From contig DATKFM010000109.1 of the NCBI GenBank assembly GCA_035544395.1, positions 1-21,159 of the forward strand: 21,159 nt of DNA. Direction: 5' to 3'. Positions 1-7,606 of this stretch are shown piece after piece. Made by a program: the position numbers and the translations under genes. Below the pieces are notes generated by a model that made no database searches, was not told the origin of the DNA, and saw only the letters and a list, made by a program, of their open reading frames with translations. Within the stretch, counting starts at the first letter, position 1. Each line of letters opens with the position of its first letter. The stretch comes from DATKFM01 sp035544395 (GTDB lineage Bacteria > Pseudomonadota > Alphaproteobacteria > Dongiales > Dongiaceae).

Positions 1-137
1 CCGACACCCGCTTCACCCTCCAGCAGCAACGGCCGCCGGAGATGATCCATCATCCACAACGCCGTCGCGAGATCGCGGTCAGCGACATAGCCGACAGCGG
101 CGAGGCGATCGGCGATGCGGTCGCGGTCGGGGATCAT
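1..137 (-). CDS. coxD: CoxD-like MoxR-family AAA+ ATPase, N-terminal fragment
   Basis: Only the first 45 codons are inside the window; the gene continues beyond the left edge. The fragment begins MIPDRDRIADRLAAVGYVA and ends in LLLEGEAGVG, the start of a Walker A loop as found in MoxR-type AAA+ ATPases. In known cox clusters the gene after coxL is coxD, a MoxR-type ATPase implicated in maturing the copper-sulfur-molybdenum centre of CO dehydrogenase. Seen here: same strand and position after coxL, and an N-terminus of matching style. Odd: about 306 bp containing two palindromic repeats lie between coxL and this gene, whereas the other cox structural genes overlap or nearly touch. No clear Shine-Dalgarno precedes the ATG, so the exact start is uncertain. 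Function is family inference from a short fragment. Confidence 0.8.
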   Translation of the reverse strand, partial: MIPDRDRIADRLAAVGYVADRDLATALWMMDHLRRPLLLEGEAGV

Positions 138-201
138 GGGTGGGTTCGTTGGCGCATTGTTATCGCGTGCGCCCAAGAGGAAAGAATTTCCGTCAGCGAA
201 T

Positions 202-244
202 GTCCCCTCGCCCCGCGGAGCGGGGAGAGGGTTAGGGTGAGGGG
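202..244 (+). repeat. REP-like palindromic element, copy 1
   Basis: A GC-rich imperfect palindrome beginning GTCCCCTCGCCCCGCGG and ending GGGTTAGGGTGAGGGG, with an internal CCCCGC/GCGGGG hairpin. It is nearly the reverse complement of the element at 305-349. Elements of this look (CCCTCACCCT...CTCTCCCC) are common intergenic repeats in proteobacterial genomes and give spurious short reading frames. It lies between coxL and coxD. Confidence 0.75.
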
Positions 245-304
245 TCTAAACACTTGCACCCATGCGTCAGGGGTTATCTCATCGCATTGCGTATCTTGTC
301 GCCA

Positions 305-349
305 CCCCCTCACCCTACCCTCTCCCCCACTTCGTGGGGGCGAGGGGAC
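305..349 (-). repeat. REP-like palindromic element, copy 2 (inverted)
   Basis: Starts CCCCCTCACCCTACCCTCT, has a CCCCCAC-TTCG-TGGGGG hairpin (stem with a UUCG-type tetraloop) and ends GCGAGGGGAC. It faces copy 1 at 202-244 in opposite orientation, so the whole 202-349 segment can fold into one large stem with two sub-hairpins. As RNA on the minus strand it would sit in the coxL-coxD spacer, where it could stabilise the upstream coxMSL message or weaken read-through; that role is inference. Confidence 0.75.
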
Positions 350-443
350 AATTGTGGGCAGAGGCGCGGGCTCCACCAAGTGAGGCGGCATCAGCATCAT
401 CTCGCCGCAACAGCACATGATCCACCTGCGCTAGACGCAACCC

Positions 444-2864
444 TTACGCATGCAGCCCAAGCTTCTCCGCCACCGTCCAGGTGCGCCAGTGGTCGTGGGG
501 CATGGCAATGTGGGTCGAACCCAGGAACTTGAAGGCGTCGTTCACCGCATTGGCGAAGCAGGGCACGCCGCCGACATTGGGGCTCTCGCCCACGCCCTTG
601 GCGCCGATGGGATGGTGCGGCGAGGGGGTCGTGGTCCAGTCGGTTTCCCATTTCGGCGTCTCCACCGCTGTGGGCATGAAGTAGTCCATGAAGGTCGGGC
701 CCGTCACATTGCCCATCTCATCATAGCGGATCTCCTGGCCCATCGCGATGGCGAAGGCCTCGGTCAGCCCGCCATGGACCTGGCCTTCGATGATCATTGG
801 GTTGATGCGCGTGCCGCAATCATCCAGCGCATAGAACCGCCGTACCTTGGTTACGCCGGTATCCACATCCACATCGACGACGCAGATATAGGCGCCGAAG
901 GGATAGGTCATATTCGGCGGATCGTAATAGTTCACCGCCTCGAGTCCCGGCTCCAGCCCCTTGGGCACGCGGTTGTAGGCCGCCCAGGCCAGCTCCTTCA
1001 TGGTCTTGAAACGCTCGGGATTGCCCTTGACCTGGAAACGATCGATGTCCCATTCGAGATCGTATTCCGACACCTCCAGCAGATCGGCGGCGATCATCTG
1101 CGCCTTGGCCTTGATCTTGCGCGCGGCCATCGCCGTCGCGGCACCCGCCGTCGGCGTGGATCGCGAGCCGTAGGTGCCCAGGCCGTAGGGTGCCGTGTCG
1201 GTGTTGCCTTCCTCGATCATGATGTCGTCGGCGGGCAGACCAAGCTCAGTGGCGATGATTTGGGCATAGGTGGTCTCATGGCCCTGGCCCTGGGACTTGC
1301 TGCCCATGCGGGCGATCACGCCGCCGGTGGGATGGATGCGGATCTCCGCGGGGTCGAACATGGCGATGCCCAGGATGTCGCAGTTGCGCGACGGGCCGGC
1401 GCCAACGATCTCAGTGAAGAACGCCACGCCGATGCCCATCAGTTCCCGGGTCTCGCCCTTCTTGAACGCCTCCTGCCGCTGCTTCTGCTCGGCCCGCAGC
1501 TTCTTATAGTCGACCGTATCCATCGCCTTCTGCATGGCGGTATGATAGTCGCCGGAGTCATATTCCCAGCCCAGCGCCGACTGGTAGGGGAACTGCTCCT
1601 TGCGGACCAGGTTCTTCATCCGCAACTCGGCCGGATCCATGTTCAACTTCTGCGCCAGGATATCCATGGCGCGCTCGATGCAATACGCAGCCTCGGTCAC
1701 GCGGAACGAGCAGCGATAGGCGACTCCGCCCGGCGCCTTGTTCGTGTAGACGCCATCAACGGCGCAATGGGCCACTGGAAAATCATAGGACCCGGTGACG
1801 ATGTTGAAGAATCCCGCCGGCCATTTGCTGGGATCGGCGCAGGAATCGAACGCGCCGTGGTCGGCCAACACATGCACTCGCAGGCCCGTCACCTTGCCGT
1901 CGTTGGTGGCGGCGATTTCAGTGGTCATGTGATAGTCACGGGCGAAGGACGTGGTCGACAAATTCTCGATCCGGTCTTCGACCCATTTGCACGGCCGGCC
2001 GGTCACGATGGACGCGACGATGGCGCAGATATAGCCGGGATAGGCGCCGACCTTGTTGCCGAAGCCGCCGCCGATATCAGGCGCGATGACATGGATCTTC
2101 TGCTCGGGAATCTTCGAGATCAGCGAAGCCACCGTGCGGATCACGTGCGGCGCCTGGAAGGTACCCCACACCGTCAACTCGCCTTTGATCTTGTCGAACG
2201 ACGCGACGCATTGGCAAGTCTCAAGCGGAGCGGGATGCACCCGCTGATAGGAGATCAGTTCCTTGATTGACACCTCCGCCTTCTTGAAGGCCGTGTCGGT
2301 GGCCTCCTTGTCGCCCATCTCCCAGGCGAAAATGTGGTTGTAGTGCTTGCGCTTGCCGTGGGCGCCGTCGGTCTTGTCCTTGATGTCCTCGCGCAGGACA
2401 GGAGCACCCGGCGCCATAGCCTTGAACGGGTCCACGAGCACCGGCAGCTCTTCATACTCGACTTCCACCAGGTCGGCCGCGTCGGCTGCTGTATAGCGGT
2501 CTTCGGCGATGATGAAGGCGACTTCCTGGTTCTGGAACAGTACTTTCTCTTCTGCCAATACGGCCTGAACATCACCTGCCAGCGTCGGCATATAGTGAAG
2601 GCTGAGCGGCTTGAGATCTGCCGCGGTCAGCACCGCTATCACGCCCGGCACCGCCTTCGCCTTCGTCGCATCGATCTTCTTGATCCGCGCATGGCCATAG
2701 GGCGAGCGGGTGAAGTCGCCGTAGATCATGCCCGGCAGCTTCAGATCGTCGACATAGTTGCCCTTGCCCTGAACGAAGCGGACATCTTCGACGCGCTTCC
2801 GCTTGCAGCCCATGCCCTGGAGCCGCTCGGTGCGCACTTCCTTCGACGGGGTCTGGTCGTTCAT
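444..2864 (-). CDS. coxL: Form I aerobic CO dehydrogenase large subunit (Mo/Cu)
   Basis: 806 aa. Catalytic subunit of the cytoplasmic molybdenum hydroxylase that oxidises CO with water to CO2, passing electrons through CoxS and CoxM to the respiratory chain. The form I signature AYRCSFR is present with Cys at residue 385, the residue that binds copper in the Mo-S-Cu centre of characterised enzymes (Cys388 in O. carboxidovorans). The GVGESP motif holds Glu760, matching the conserved active-site glutamate, and QGQGHETTYAQI is a molybdopterin cytosine dinucleotide contact region. Form II enzymes, whose CO activity is disputed, carry AYRGAGR instead, so this is a bona fide form I type. Start: ATG at 2864, overlapping the coxS stop in ATGA. 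The frame is open 120 codons further upstream, but that stretch is coxS read in another frame. The length is that expected for the family. Confidence 0.97.
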   Translation of the reverse strand: MNDQTPSKEVRTERLQGMGCKRKRVEDVRFVQGKGNYVDDLKLPGMIYGDFTRSPYGHARIKKIDATKAKAVPGVIAVLTAADLKPLSLHYMPTLAGDVQAVLAEEKVLFQNQEVAFIIAEDRYTAADAADLVEVEYEELPVLVDPFKAMAPGAPVLREDIKDKTDGAHGKRKHYNHIFAWEMGDKEATDTAFKKAEVSIKELISYQRVHPAPLETCQCVASFDKIKGELTVWGTFQAPHVIRTVASLISKIPEQKIHVIAPDIGGGFGNKVGAYPGYICAIVASIVTGRPCKWVEDRIENLSTTSFARDYHMTTEIAATNDGKVTGLRVHVLADHGAFDSCADPSKWPAGFFNIVTGSYDFPVAHCAVDGVYTNKAPGGVAYRCSFRVTEAAYCIERAMDILAQKLNMDPAELRMKNLVRKEQFPYQSALGWEYDSGDYHTAMQKAMDTVDYKKLRAEQKQRQEAFKKGETRELMGIGVAFFTEIVGAGPSRNCDILGIAMFDPAEIRIHPTGGVIARMGSKSQGQGHETTYAQIIATELGLPADDIMIEEGNTDTAPYGLGTYGSRSTPTAGAATAMAARKIKAKAQMIAADLLEVSEYDLEWDIDRFQVKGNPERFKTMKELAWAAYNRVPKGLEPGLEAVNYYDPPNMTYPFGAYICVVDVDVDTGVTKVRRFYALDDCGTRINPMIIEGQVHGGLTEAFAIAMGQEIRYDEMGNVTGPTFMDYFMPTAVETPKWETDWTTTPSPHHPIGAKGVGESPNVGGVPCFANAVNDAFKFLGSTHIAMPHDHWRTWTVAEKLGLHA

Positions 2865-3361
2865 TCTGCGGCCTCCTTGAGGGCGCCGCCCGATAGTTTC
2901 GCGGCGGCGTATTGAATGGCTTTGACGATGTTCTGATAGCCGGTGCAGCGGCAGAGATTGCCGGAGATGCCCTGGCGGATCTCGTCCTCGGTCGGATTCG
3001 GATTCTCTTTCAGCAGGCGATGGGCGCGGACGATCATTCCCGGCGTGCAAAAGCCGCACTGCAGCCCGTGCATCTCGCGGAAACCTTCCTGCAGTGCATG
3101 CAGGGTGCCGTCGGCCGCCGCCATGCCTTCGATGGTCAGCACGTCGCCGCCGTCGGCCTGCACCGCGAACATGGTGCAGGACTTCACCGACTTGCCGTTG
3201 AGATCGACGGTGCAGGCCCCGCAATGGCTGGTGTCGCAGCCGATATGAGGTCCGGTGAGATTGAGCTGCTCGCGCAGGAAGTGGATCAAGAGGGTGCGCG
3301 GCTCGACCAGCGCCTCCACTTCCTTGCCGTTCACCTTCAGAGTGAGATGGGATTTAGCCAT
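2861..3361 (-). CDS. coxS: CO dehydrogenase small [2Fe-2S] subunit
   Basis: 166 aa iron-sulfur subunit that carries electrons from the molybdenum site in CoxL to FAD in CoxM. The N-terminal plant-ferredoxin-like domain has Cys42, Cys47, Cys50 (GCDTSHCGAC) and Cys62; the C-terminal all-helical domain has Cys102/Cys105 (CGFC) and Cys137/Cys139 (CRC). These eight positions coincide with those of the characterised O. carboxidovorans CoxS. The ATG at 3361 is preceded by CCGGAGATAAACA, a good ribosome site. The stop overlaps the coxL start by 4 bp, pointing to translational coupling, and the coxM stop lies 16 bp upstream. Nothing looks broken. Confidence 0.96.
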   Translation of the reverse strand: MAKSHLTLKVNGKEVEALVEPRTLLIHFLREQLNLTGPHIGCDTSHCGACTVDLNGKSVKSCTMFAVQADGGDVLTIEGMAAADGTLHALQEGFREMHGLQCGFCTPGMIVRAHRLLKENPNPTEDEIRQGISGNLCRCTGYQNIVKAIQYAAAKLSGGALKEAAE

Positions 3362-3377
3362 TGTTTATCTCCGGTTC

Positions 3378-4241
3378 TTACTTTGCGCGCGACTGGGCGC
3401 GCTGCAGAGCCCGCGCGGTCATTACGCCCGCCATCTTCTTGCGGTAGGCGGCCGGTCCGCGATTATCGGAAGCGGGGTTGGCAATCGCCTCGGCCGCGGC
3501 CGCCGCTGTCTTCAAAGTGGCTGCGTCCAACGCGGTGCCGATGACGGCCTTCGCCGCGGCCTCGGCCCACAATGGCGTTTCCGACAGATTGGTCAGGCCG
3601 ATGGAGCAGGTCGCGACCTTGCCTTGCGCCATCGTCAGGATCACAGCCGCCGCCGCCGTCGCATAGTCGCCCACTTTCCGCTTCAGCTTCTCATAGGCAT
3701 AGCCATGGCCGGCGGGCGGTGCGGGAATGCGCACGGCGGTCACCATCTCGCCCTGGGACAGCGCGGTCATGTAGGCGCCCTCATAGAAGTCGCGAGCAGC
3801 GACGCGGCGCTGGCCTGTCTTGCTGGCGATCTGGTAGCTGGCGCCCAGGCAGAGCATCAGCGCCGGCATGTCATTGCCAGGATCGCCGTTGGCCACATTG
3901 CCGCCGATGGTGCCGACATAGCGCACCTGCGGATCGGCGATCTGCAGAGAGGTTTCCCTGATGATCGGCAGCTTGGCCGCCAGGGTGGCGTCGGCGACCA
4001 GCTCCTGCTGGGTGGTCATGGCGCCGATGACGATGTCGTTGCCGTCGGCCTTGATGCCCTTGAGTTCGCCGAGGCCGCCGAGATCCACCAGATGCTCAGG
4101 CGTGGACAGGCGCAGCTTCATCATGGGGATCAAGCTATGGCCGCCGGCCAGGGGCCGCGCCTCGGCGCCGAGATCGGCCAGCATGGCCACGGCCTCGGCG
4201 ACAGATTTCGGGCGATGATAGGCAAAGGGGCCTGGGATCAC
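3378..4241 (-). CDS. coxM: CO dehydrogenase medium FAD subunit
   Basis: 287 aa flavoprotein subunit that takes electrons from CoxS and delivers them to the quinone pool or respiratory chain. Both FAD-binding motifs are at the family positions: AGGHS at residues 32-36 and TIGGN at 111-115, the latter inside RYVGTIGGNVANGDPGND. Start: GTG at 4241, giving MIPGPFAYHRPKS, the usual CoxM beginning. It is preceded 5 nt upstream by an unusually strong GGAGGAGG. An upstream in-frame ATG would add 39 residues with no family counterpart and would run through the repeat array at 4297-4367, so it is rejected. First gene of the tightly packed coxMSL unit, with a roughly 200-bp regulatory spacer before it. 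Confidence 0.95.
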   Translation of the reverse strand: MIPGPFAYHRPKSVAEAVAMLADLGAEARPLAGGHSLIPMMKLRLSTPEHLVDLGGLGELKGIKADGNDIVIGAMTTQQELVADATLAAKLPIIRETSLQIADPQVRYVGTIGGNVANGDPGNDMPALMLCLGASYQIASKTGQRRVAARDFYEGAYMTALSQGEMVTAVRIPAPPAGHGYAYEKLKRKVGDYATAAAAVILTMAQGKVATCSIGLTNLSETPLWAEAAAKAVIGTALDAATLKTAAAAAEAIANPASDNRGPAAYRKKMAGVMTARALQRAQSRAK

Positions 4242-4246
4242 GGCAT

Positions 4247-4254
4247 CCTCCTCC
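4247..4254 (-). promoter_or_regulatory. Strong ribosome binding site that sets the coxM GTG start
   Basis: On the minus strand the sequence reads GGAGGAGG, five bases before the GTG at 4241. It is the strongest anti-16S match near any cox start here and supports the GTG over the open-frame ATG about 117 bases upstream. An ATG directly abutting the site (4244-4246) is out of frame and too close to be used. Confidence 0.8.
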
Positions 4255-4296
4255 GGTTCATAGTCTTTGCTCGGGGAGTCTGGTTCTGCGTGCAGC

Positions 4297-4316
4297 GCAG
4301 CAACAATTGCGGCTGC
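4297..4316. promoter_or_regulatory. 20-bp dyad upstream of coxM
   Basis: An imperfect palindrome, GCAGC-AA-CAATTG-CG-GCTGC, matching in 16 of 20 positions around a central AATT. It lies about 56 bp before the coxM start and directly abuts the first unit of the GCACGA direct repeats. It could be an operator half of the coxM promoter region. No protein is assigned from sequence alone. Confidence 0.45.
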
Positions 4317-4367
4317 ACGATCCGGCGGCGGAATGCACGAGTTGCGGTCCGGCCGCACGAGTTGCGG
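4315..4367. promoter_or_regulatory. 20-bp-phased direct repeat array in the coxM promoter region, candidate LytTR operator
   Basis: The hexamer GCACGA occurs at 4315, 4335 and 4355, exactly 20 bp apart, close to two helical turns. The second and third copies extend to a perfect 13-mer, GCACGAGTTGCGG (4335-4347 and 4355-4367). LytTR-domain regulators typically bind pairs of short direct repeats with about 21 bp between starts and a GTT core; AGTT is present in both complete copies. The adjacent upstream gene encodes a LytTR protein (CoxC), so these repeats are plausible targets for it. The repeats are seen; their binding partner is inference. Confidence 0.55.
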
Positions 4368-4442
4368 CGGGCGGTGGATCGACTGGGGTTTCGGATCAGA
4401 TTTGCGGCGGCACTCCGTGGCCGATGCTGCACCGCAAAAAGC

Positions 4443-5639
4443 TTAGGCGGCGCTGGCGGTGTCCGAGGACTCGCCGGCTATCTCGCCCAGACGGCTGCGG
4501 AGCCAAGCCAGCCGGCCGCGGCTGACCGGCACGGTGTAGGGCTCCAGCGTACCCAGATCGACCAGGCCGGTATCGCCGATCCGCTTCAGGCCGGTGATGC
4601 GGTTGATGTTGACGATATGGCTGCGATGGATGCGGATGAAGCGATCGTTATCCAGACGGGACTCCACGACGCCGATGGCCAGCGGGCAGAACAGCTTCGC
4701 CTGGCCATCATATAGGTAAGTATAGTGGGCGTTGGCATGGACCGCGACGATGTCATCCACGGGCACGTAGTGGGTGGCGCCCTCGCGTTCCACCGGAAGT
4801 TGCTTCGCCGCGCGCCGCGGCGGCGAACCCAACCCCCCCAGCGGCTGGTAGGTGCCCTGGCCAACGTTCTGTGTTTCCGGCGGCGCGATATCCTCGGCAG
4901 GCTCGTCGTCCAGGTCGCTGCTGGCAATGGCACGAGAGCGATCAGGCACCAGCGTCAGCAGGAAGATGCCGGAAACTACGAACGCCACGATGGCCACCAC
5001 GATCGCAAGCAGATCGGTCGAGAGCGCCGGCGCTTCAGGCGCAGCCGCAGCGGGAAAAGGCATCAGCGTAAGCCCAGCCATTGCCGTGTAGTGCATGCCG
5101 GCAATGGCGCAGCCCAGTGCCGTTGCCGACAGGAACAGGGGCGGCCGTCCGCCGCGCCCGCCCGCGAGCCACAGCGCCAGCCCCGAAGTTGCGATGGCCA
5201 CCGCAACGCTGGCGATCACGATCATGACGTCGTGTTCCATATGGGCGCTGGCGTGGAGCGCCGACATGCCGATGTAGTGCATGATGGCAATGCCGCCGCC
5301 CATGAACACCGCGGCGGCCGCAAGCCGCGCCGGCCGCAGCCTGGCGACGCTGGCGGCATAGACGCCTGCGCCAACCACGAGCACGCAGACCAGGAAGGAC
5401 AGGAGTGTCGGAAAAACCAGATAGTCGACCGGGAAGGGCAGCCGTGCCGCCAGCATGCCGACGAAATGCATGGCCCAGATCGCCACCGCCAGCGAGATCG
5501 CCGCCCCCGCCAGCAGCAGTCGCCGCCGCAGGCCCACGGCGCCGCCGACCTGCACCGCCAGGCTCAGGCCCACATAGGCGCCCTGGATCGCCACTATCAG
5601 CGACAGGATGACGAGCCACGGCTCGTGCGACACACCCAC
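4443..5639 (-). CDS. coxC: CoxC-like MHYT-LytTR membrane-bound regulator
   Basis: 398 aa. Residues 1-240 contain about seven hydrophobic membrane segments with three MHYT-type motifs (MHFVGM, MHYIGM, MHYTAM), a sensor module proposed to bind a metal, perhaps copper, and to detect diatomic gases. After a charged linker, residues about 290-395 form a LytTR DNA-binding domain (VPVDDIVAVHANAHYTYLY, FIRIHRSHIVNI). CoxC and CoxH of O. carboxidovorans share this architecture and are candidate regulators of the CO response; position before coxM favours CoxC. Start: GTG at 5639, with GGGAGG about 9 bases upstream; a second GTG two codons later is possible. A TACAAT at 5688-5693 on the minus strand could be a -10 element, but no convincing -35 accompanies it. 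The roughly 200 bp before coxM may carry its own promoter. Confidence 0.88.
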   Translation of the reverse strand: MGVSHEPWLVILSLIVAIQGAYVGLSLAVQVGGAVGLRRRLLLAGAAISLAVAIWAMHFVGMLAARLPFPVDYLVFPTLLSFLVCVLVVGAGVYAASVARLRPARLAAAAVFMGGGIAIMHYIGMSALHASAHMEHDVMIVIASVAVAIATSGLALWLAGGRGGRPPLFLSATALGCAIAGMHYTAMAGLTLMPFPAAAAPEAPALSTDLLAIVVAIVAFVVSGIFLLTLVPDRSRAIASSDLDDEPAEDIAPPETQNVGQGTYQPLGGLGSPPRRAAKQLPVEREGATHYVPVDDIVAVHANAHYTYLYDGQAKLFCPLAIGVVESRLDNDRFIRIHRSHIVNINRITGLKRIGDTGLVDLGTLEPYTVPVSRGRLAWLRSRLGEIAGESSDTASAA

Positions 5640-5782
5640 CGGTTGATCCTCCCTGCCGGTACGGCTTTAGCCAGCCTTGTTGGTGCCATTGTAGGTCAAG
5701 TCGGCGGCCGCAGCTAGATATCAGAAAGGCCCCTGCGGCCGCCGAAACCCGAAACTATACAACCCACTAACTGCGGTGGCCG

Positions 5783-7606
5783 CTAGGCGCTCACCAAAAG
5801 CCCGCCCACCTGCTTGTCGAACAGGCGCCGGTAGACGCCGGCTTCCCGCTGGATCAGCGACCGGTGATCGCCTTCCTCGATGATGCGGCCCTTGTCGAAG
5901 ATCAGGATGCGCCGCAGCGATCGCACGGTGGACAGCCGGTGCGCGATGACGATTGTGGTGCGCCCCTGCATCAGCCGCTCCGTCGCCTCCTGGATCAGGG
6001 CTTCGGATTCCGAGTCCAGGCTCGAGGTGGCCTCGTCCAGGATCAGGATCGGCGCGTCGGCCAGGAAGGCGCGGGCGAGGGCGACCCTTTGCCTTTCGCC
6101 GCCCGACAGCTTGACGCCCCGTTCGCCCACCAGCGTGCTGTAGCCCTTCGGCAGCACGCGGATGAACTCATGGGCATTGGCCAGCCGCGCCGCCCGCTCG
6201 ATCTCCGCCAGCGTTGCCTGGGGCCGGCCATAGGCGATGTTCTCCGCCAGCGAGCGGTGGAACAGGATCGGCTCCTGCGGCACGATGGCGATCTGCGCCC
6301 GCAGGCTGGCCTGGGTGCAAGCCGACACGTCCTGGCCGTCGATCAGCACGCGGCCGCCATTCACGTCATGCAGCCGTTGGATCAGCTTCACGAACGTCGT
6401 CTTGCCGGAGCCGGAGATGCCCACGAGGCCGACCTTTTCGCCGGCCTCGATGGTGACCGACAGCCCGTCGAAGAGCGGCGCGTTGTGCCCGCGATAGTGG
6501 AACCGCACGTCCTTGAATTCGATCAGGCCGCGGGTGATCGCGATCGGCCGAGCATCCGCCTTGTCCTCCACCCCCAAGGCCTGGACGTGGATATCCACCA
6601 GCTCCTCCATGTCGTTCACCGACTTCTGCAAATCGCGGATATGCCAACCTATATCTCGCAGATAGCCCTGGATGATGAAGTAGGCCGTCAATACATAGGC
6701 CACGTCGCCCGGCGTCGCCTGGCCATGCCACCACAGCCAGAGCGCCAGGCCGATGACGGCCGTCCGCAACGCCAGCAGCGCCAGCAACTGCGCCGTGCCG
6801 TTGTTGGTGGCGCGCATCCAGGTCCGGTGGCTGCGCTTCTTCCATTTCGCTACCACCCAGCGCAGCCGCTGATCCTCCCGCGTCTCCGCGCCGAAGGCCT
6901 TGACCACCTGGTTGCAGCTTACCGCATCGGCAAGTGCGCCGCCCGTGCGGGTGTCCCATTGATTTGATAGACGCGCCGCCGGACCGACATAGGCGATGGA
7001 CAAGATCGCCGCCAGGATCACATAGGCGACACTGCCCACCAGGATCACCAGCCCCATCATTGGCCATCGATAGCCGAGCAGTACCGTGGAGCCCATCAGC
7101 ACGATCACCGAGGGCAGGAGCGCGACCAGCAGCGTGTCGTTCAGCAGGTCCACCGCCCACATGCCGCGGGTCACCTTGCGCACAATGGAGCCGGCGAAGG
7201 TGTTGGCATGCCATTCGGCGGCGAAACGCTGCACTTTCCAGAACGCGTCCTGCGCCACCTCCACCATCTGGCTGAGCGTCATGCGCACAATGGCGACGAA
7301 GGATAGATGGCGGGCGATCACCATCAGCAGGCCGAGCGCCATCATCGCCGCCAGGGCCCATATCGCCTCGTTCAACGCGGCAACGCGCGCGCTGCTGCCG
7401 ATGGCATCCGCCATGACCGCCGGCGCAACGGCATCGATCAGCCGGCCGGCATAGATCGGCAAGAGCACGTCGGCCATGGTCATGGCGAGGATGCCGACGC
7501 AAACCGCTGCCACCAGAATGCGCTGGCGGCGCCAGTATCGGAAGTTGAAGGCAAGCACGTCCCGAAAGGGGGCGGCGCGCTCGCGCCAGACTAAAAGGAA
7601 ATTCAT
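5783..7606 (-). CDS. Type I ABC exporter half-transporter (permease fused to ATPase)
   Basis: 607 aa. The N-terminal half is an ABC exporter membrane domain with about six hydrophobic segments, beginning near ILVAAVCVGILAMTMADVLL. The C-terminal half is a complete nucleotide-binding domain: Walker A GISGSGKTT (Lys402), signature LSGGERQR, Walker B ILILDEATSSLD and switch histidine IVIAHRLST. It is expected to work as a homodimer or with a partner, exporting a lipid, peptide or small molecule; the substrate cannot be told from sequence. Start: ATG at 7606, which gives the usual length. The frame stays open to a TTG at 7672, but the extra 22 residues look non-native. The preceding ribosome site is weak (TTTGGGACC). 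It is separated from coxC by 143 bp and is not obviously part of the CO system. Confidence 0.88.
   Translation of the reverse strand: MNFLLVWRERAAPFRDVLAFNFRYWRRQRILVAAVCVGILAMTMADVLLPIYAGRLIDAVAPAVMADAIGSSARVAALNEAIWALAAMMALGLLMVIARHLSFVAIVRMTLSQMVEVAQDAFWKVQRFAAEWHANTFAGSIVRKVTRGMWAVDLLNDTLLVALLPSVIVLMGSTVLLGYRWPMMGLVILVGSVAYVILAAILSIAYVGPAARLSNQWDTRTGGALADAVSCNQVVKAFGAETREDQRLRWVVAKWKKRSHRTWMRATNNGTAQLLALLALRTAVIGLALWLWWHGQATPGDVAYVLTAYFIIQGYLRDIGWHIRDLQKSVNDMEELVDIHVQALGVEDKADARPIAITRGLIEFKDVRFHYRGHNAPLFDGLSVTIEAGEKVGLVGISGSGKTTFVKLIQRLHDVNGGRVLIDGQDVSACTQASLRAQIAIVPQEPILFHRSLAENIAYGRPQATLAEIERAARLANAHEFIRVLPKGYSTLVGERGVKLSGGERQRVALARAFLADAPILILDEATSSLDSESEALIQEATERLMQGRTTIVIAHRLSTVRSLRRILIFDKGRIIEEGDHRSLIQREAGVYRRLFDKQVGGLLVSA

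Noticed and set aside
42..418. Short open frames through the REP-like elements, with PLTLTLSPLRG-type peptides
   Set aside because: These peptides are the usual translation artefact of this palindromic repeat and have no coding support.
450..2270. Long plus-strand open frame of 606 codons opposite coxL
   Set aside because: It is antisense to a fully supported gene, its product is a His/Gly/Arg-rich mix with no domain, and such mirror frames are expected opposite GC-rich codon usage.
4242..4358. N-terminal extension of CoxM by 39 residues from an upstream ATG
   Set aside because: The extension has no family counterpart, runs through the repeat array, and a far better ribosome site serves the GTG at 4241.
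4315..4367. CRISPR-like direct repeats
   Set aside because: The units are only 6-13 bp with 7-14 bp between them, too short for CRISPR, and there are no cas genes.
3255..4715. Plus-strand open frame of 486 codons opposite coxM and the coxC-coxM spacer
   Set aside because: Antisense to coxM, crosses the regulatory repeats, and shows no recognisable domain.
5688..5693. TACAAT as a coxC promoter -10 element
   Set aside because: A good -10 match, but the hexamer 17 bp upstream (TAGCTG) is not a -35; too weak to list as a promoter.
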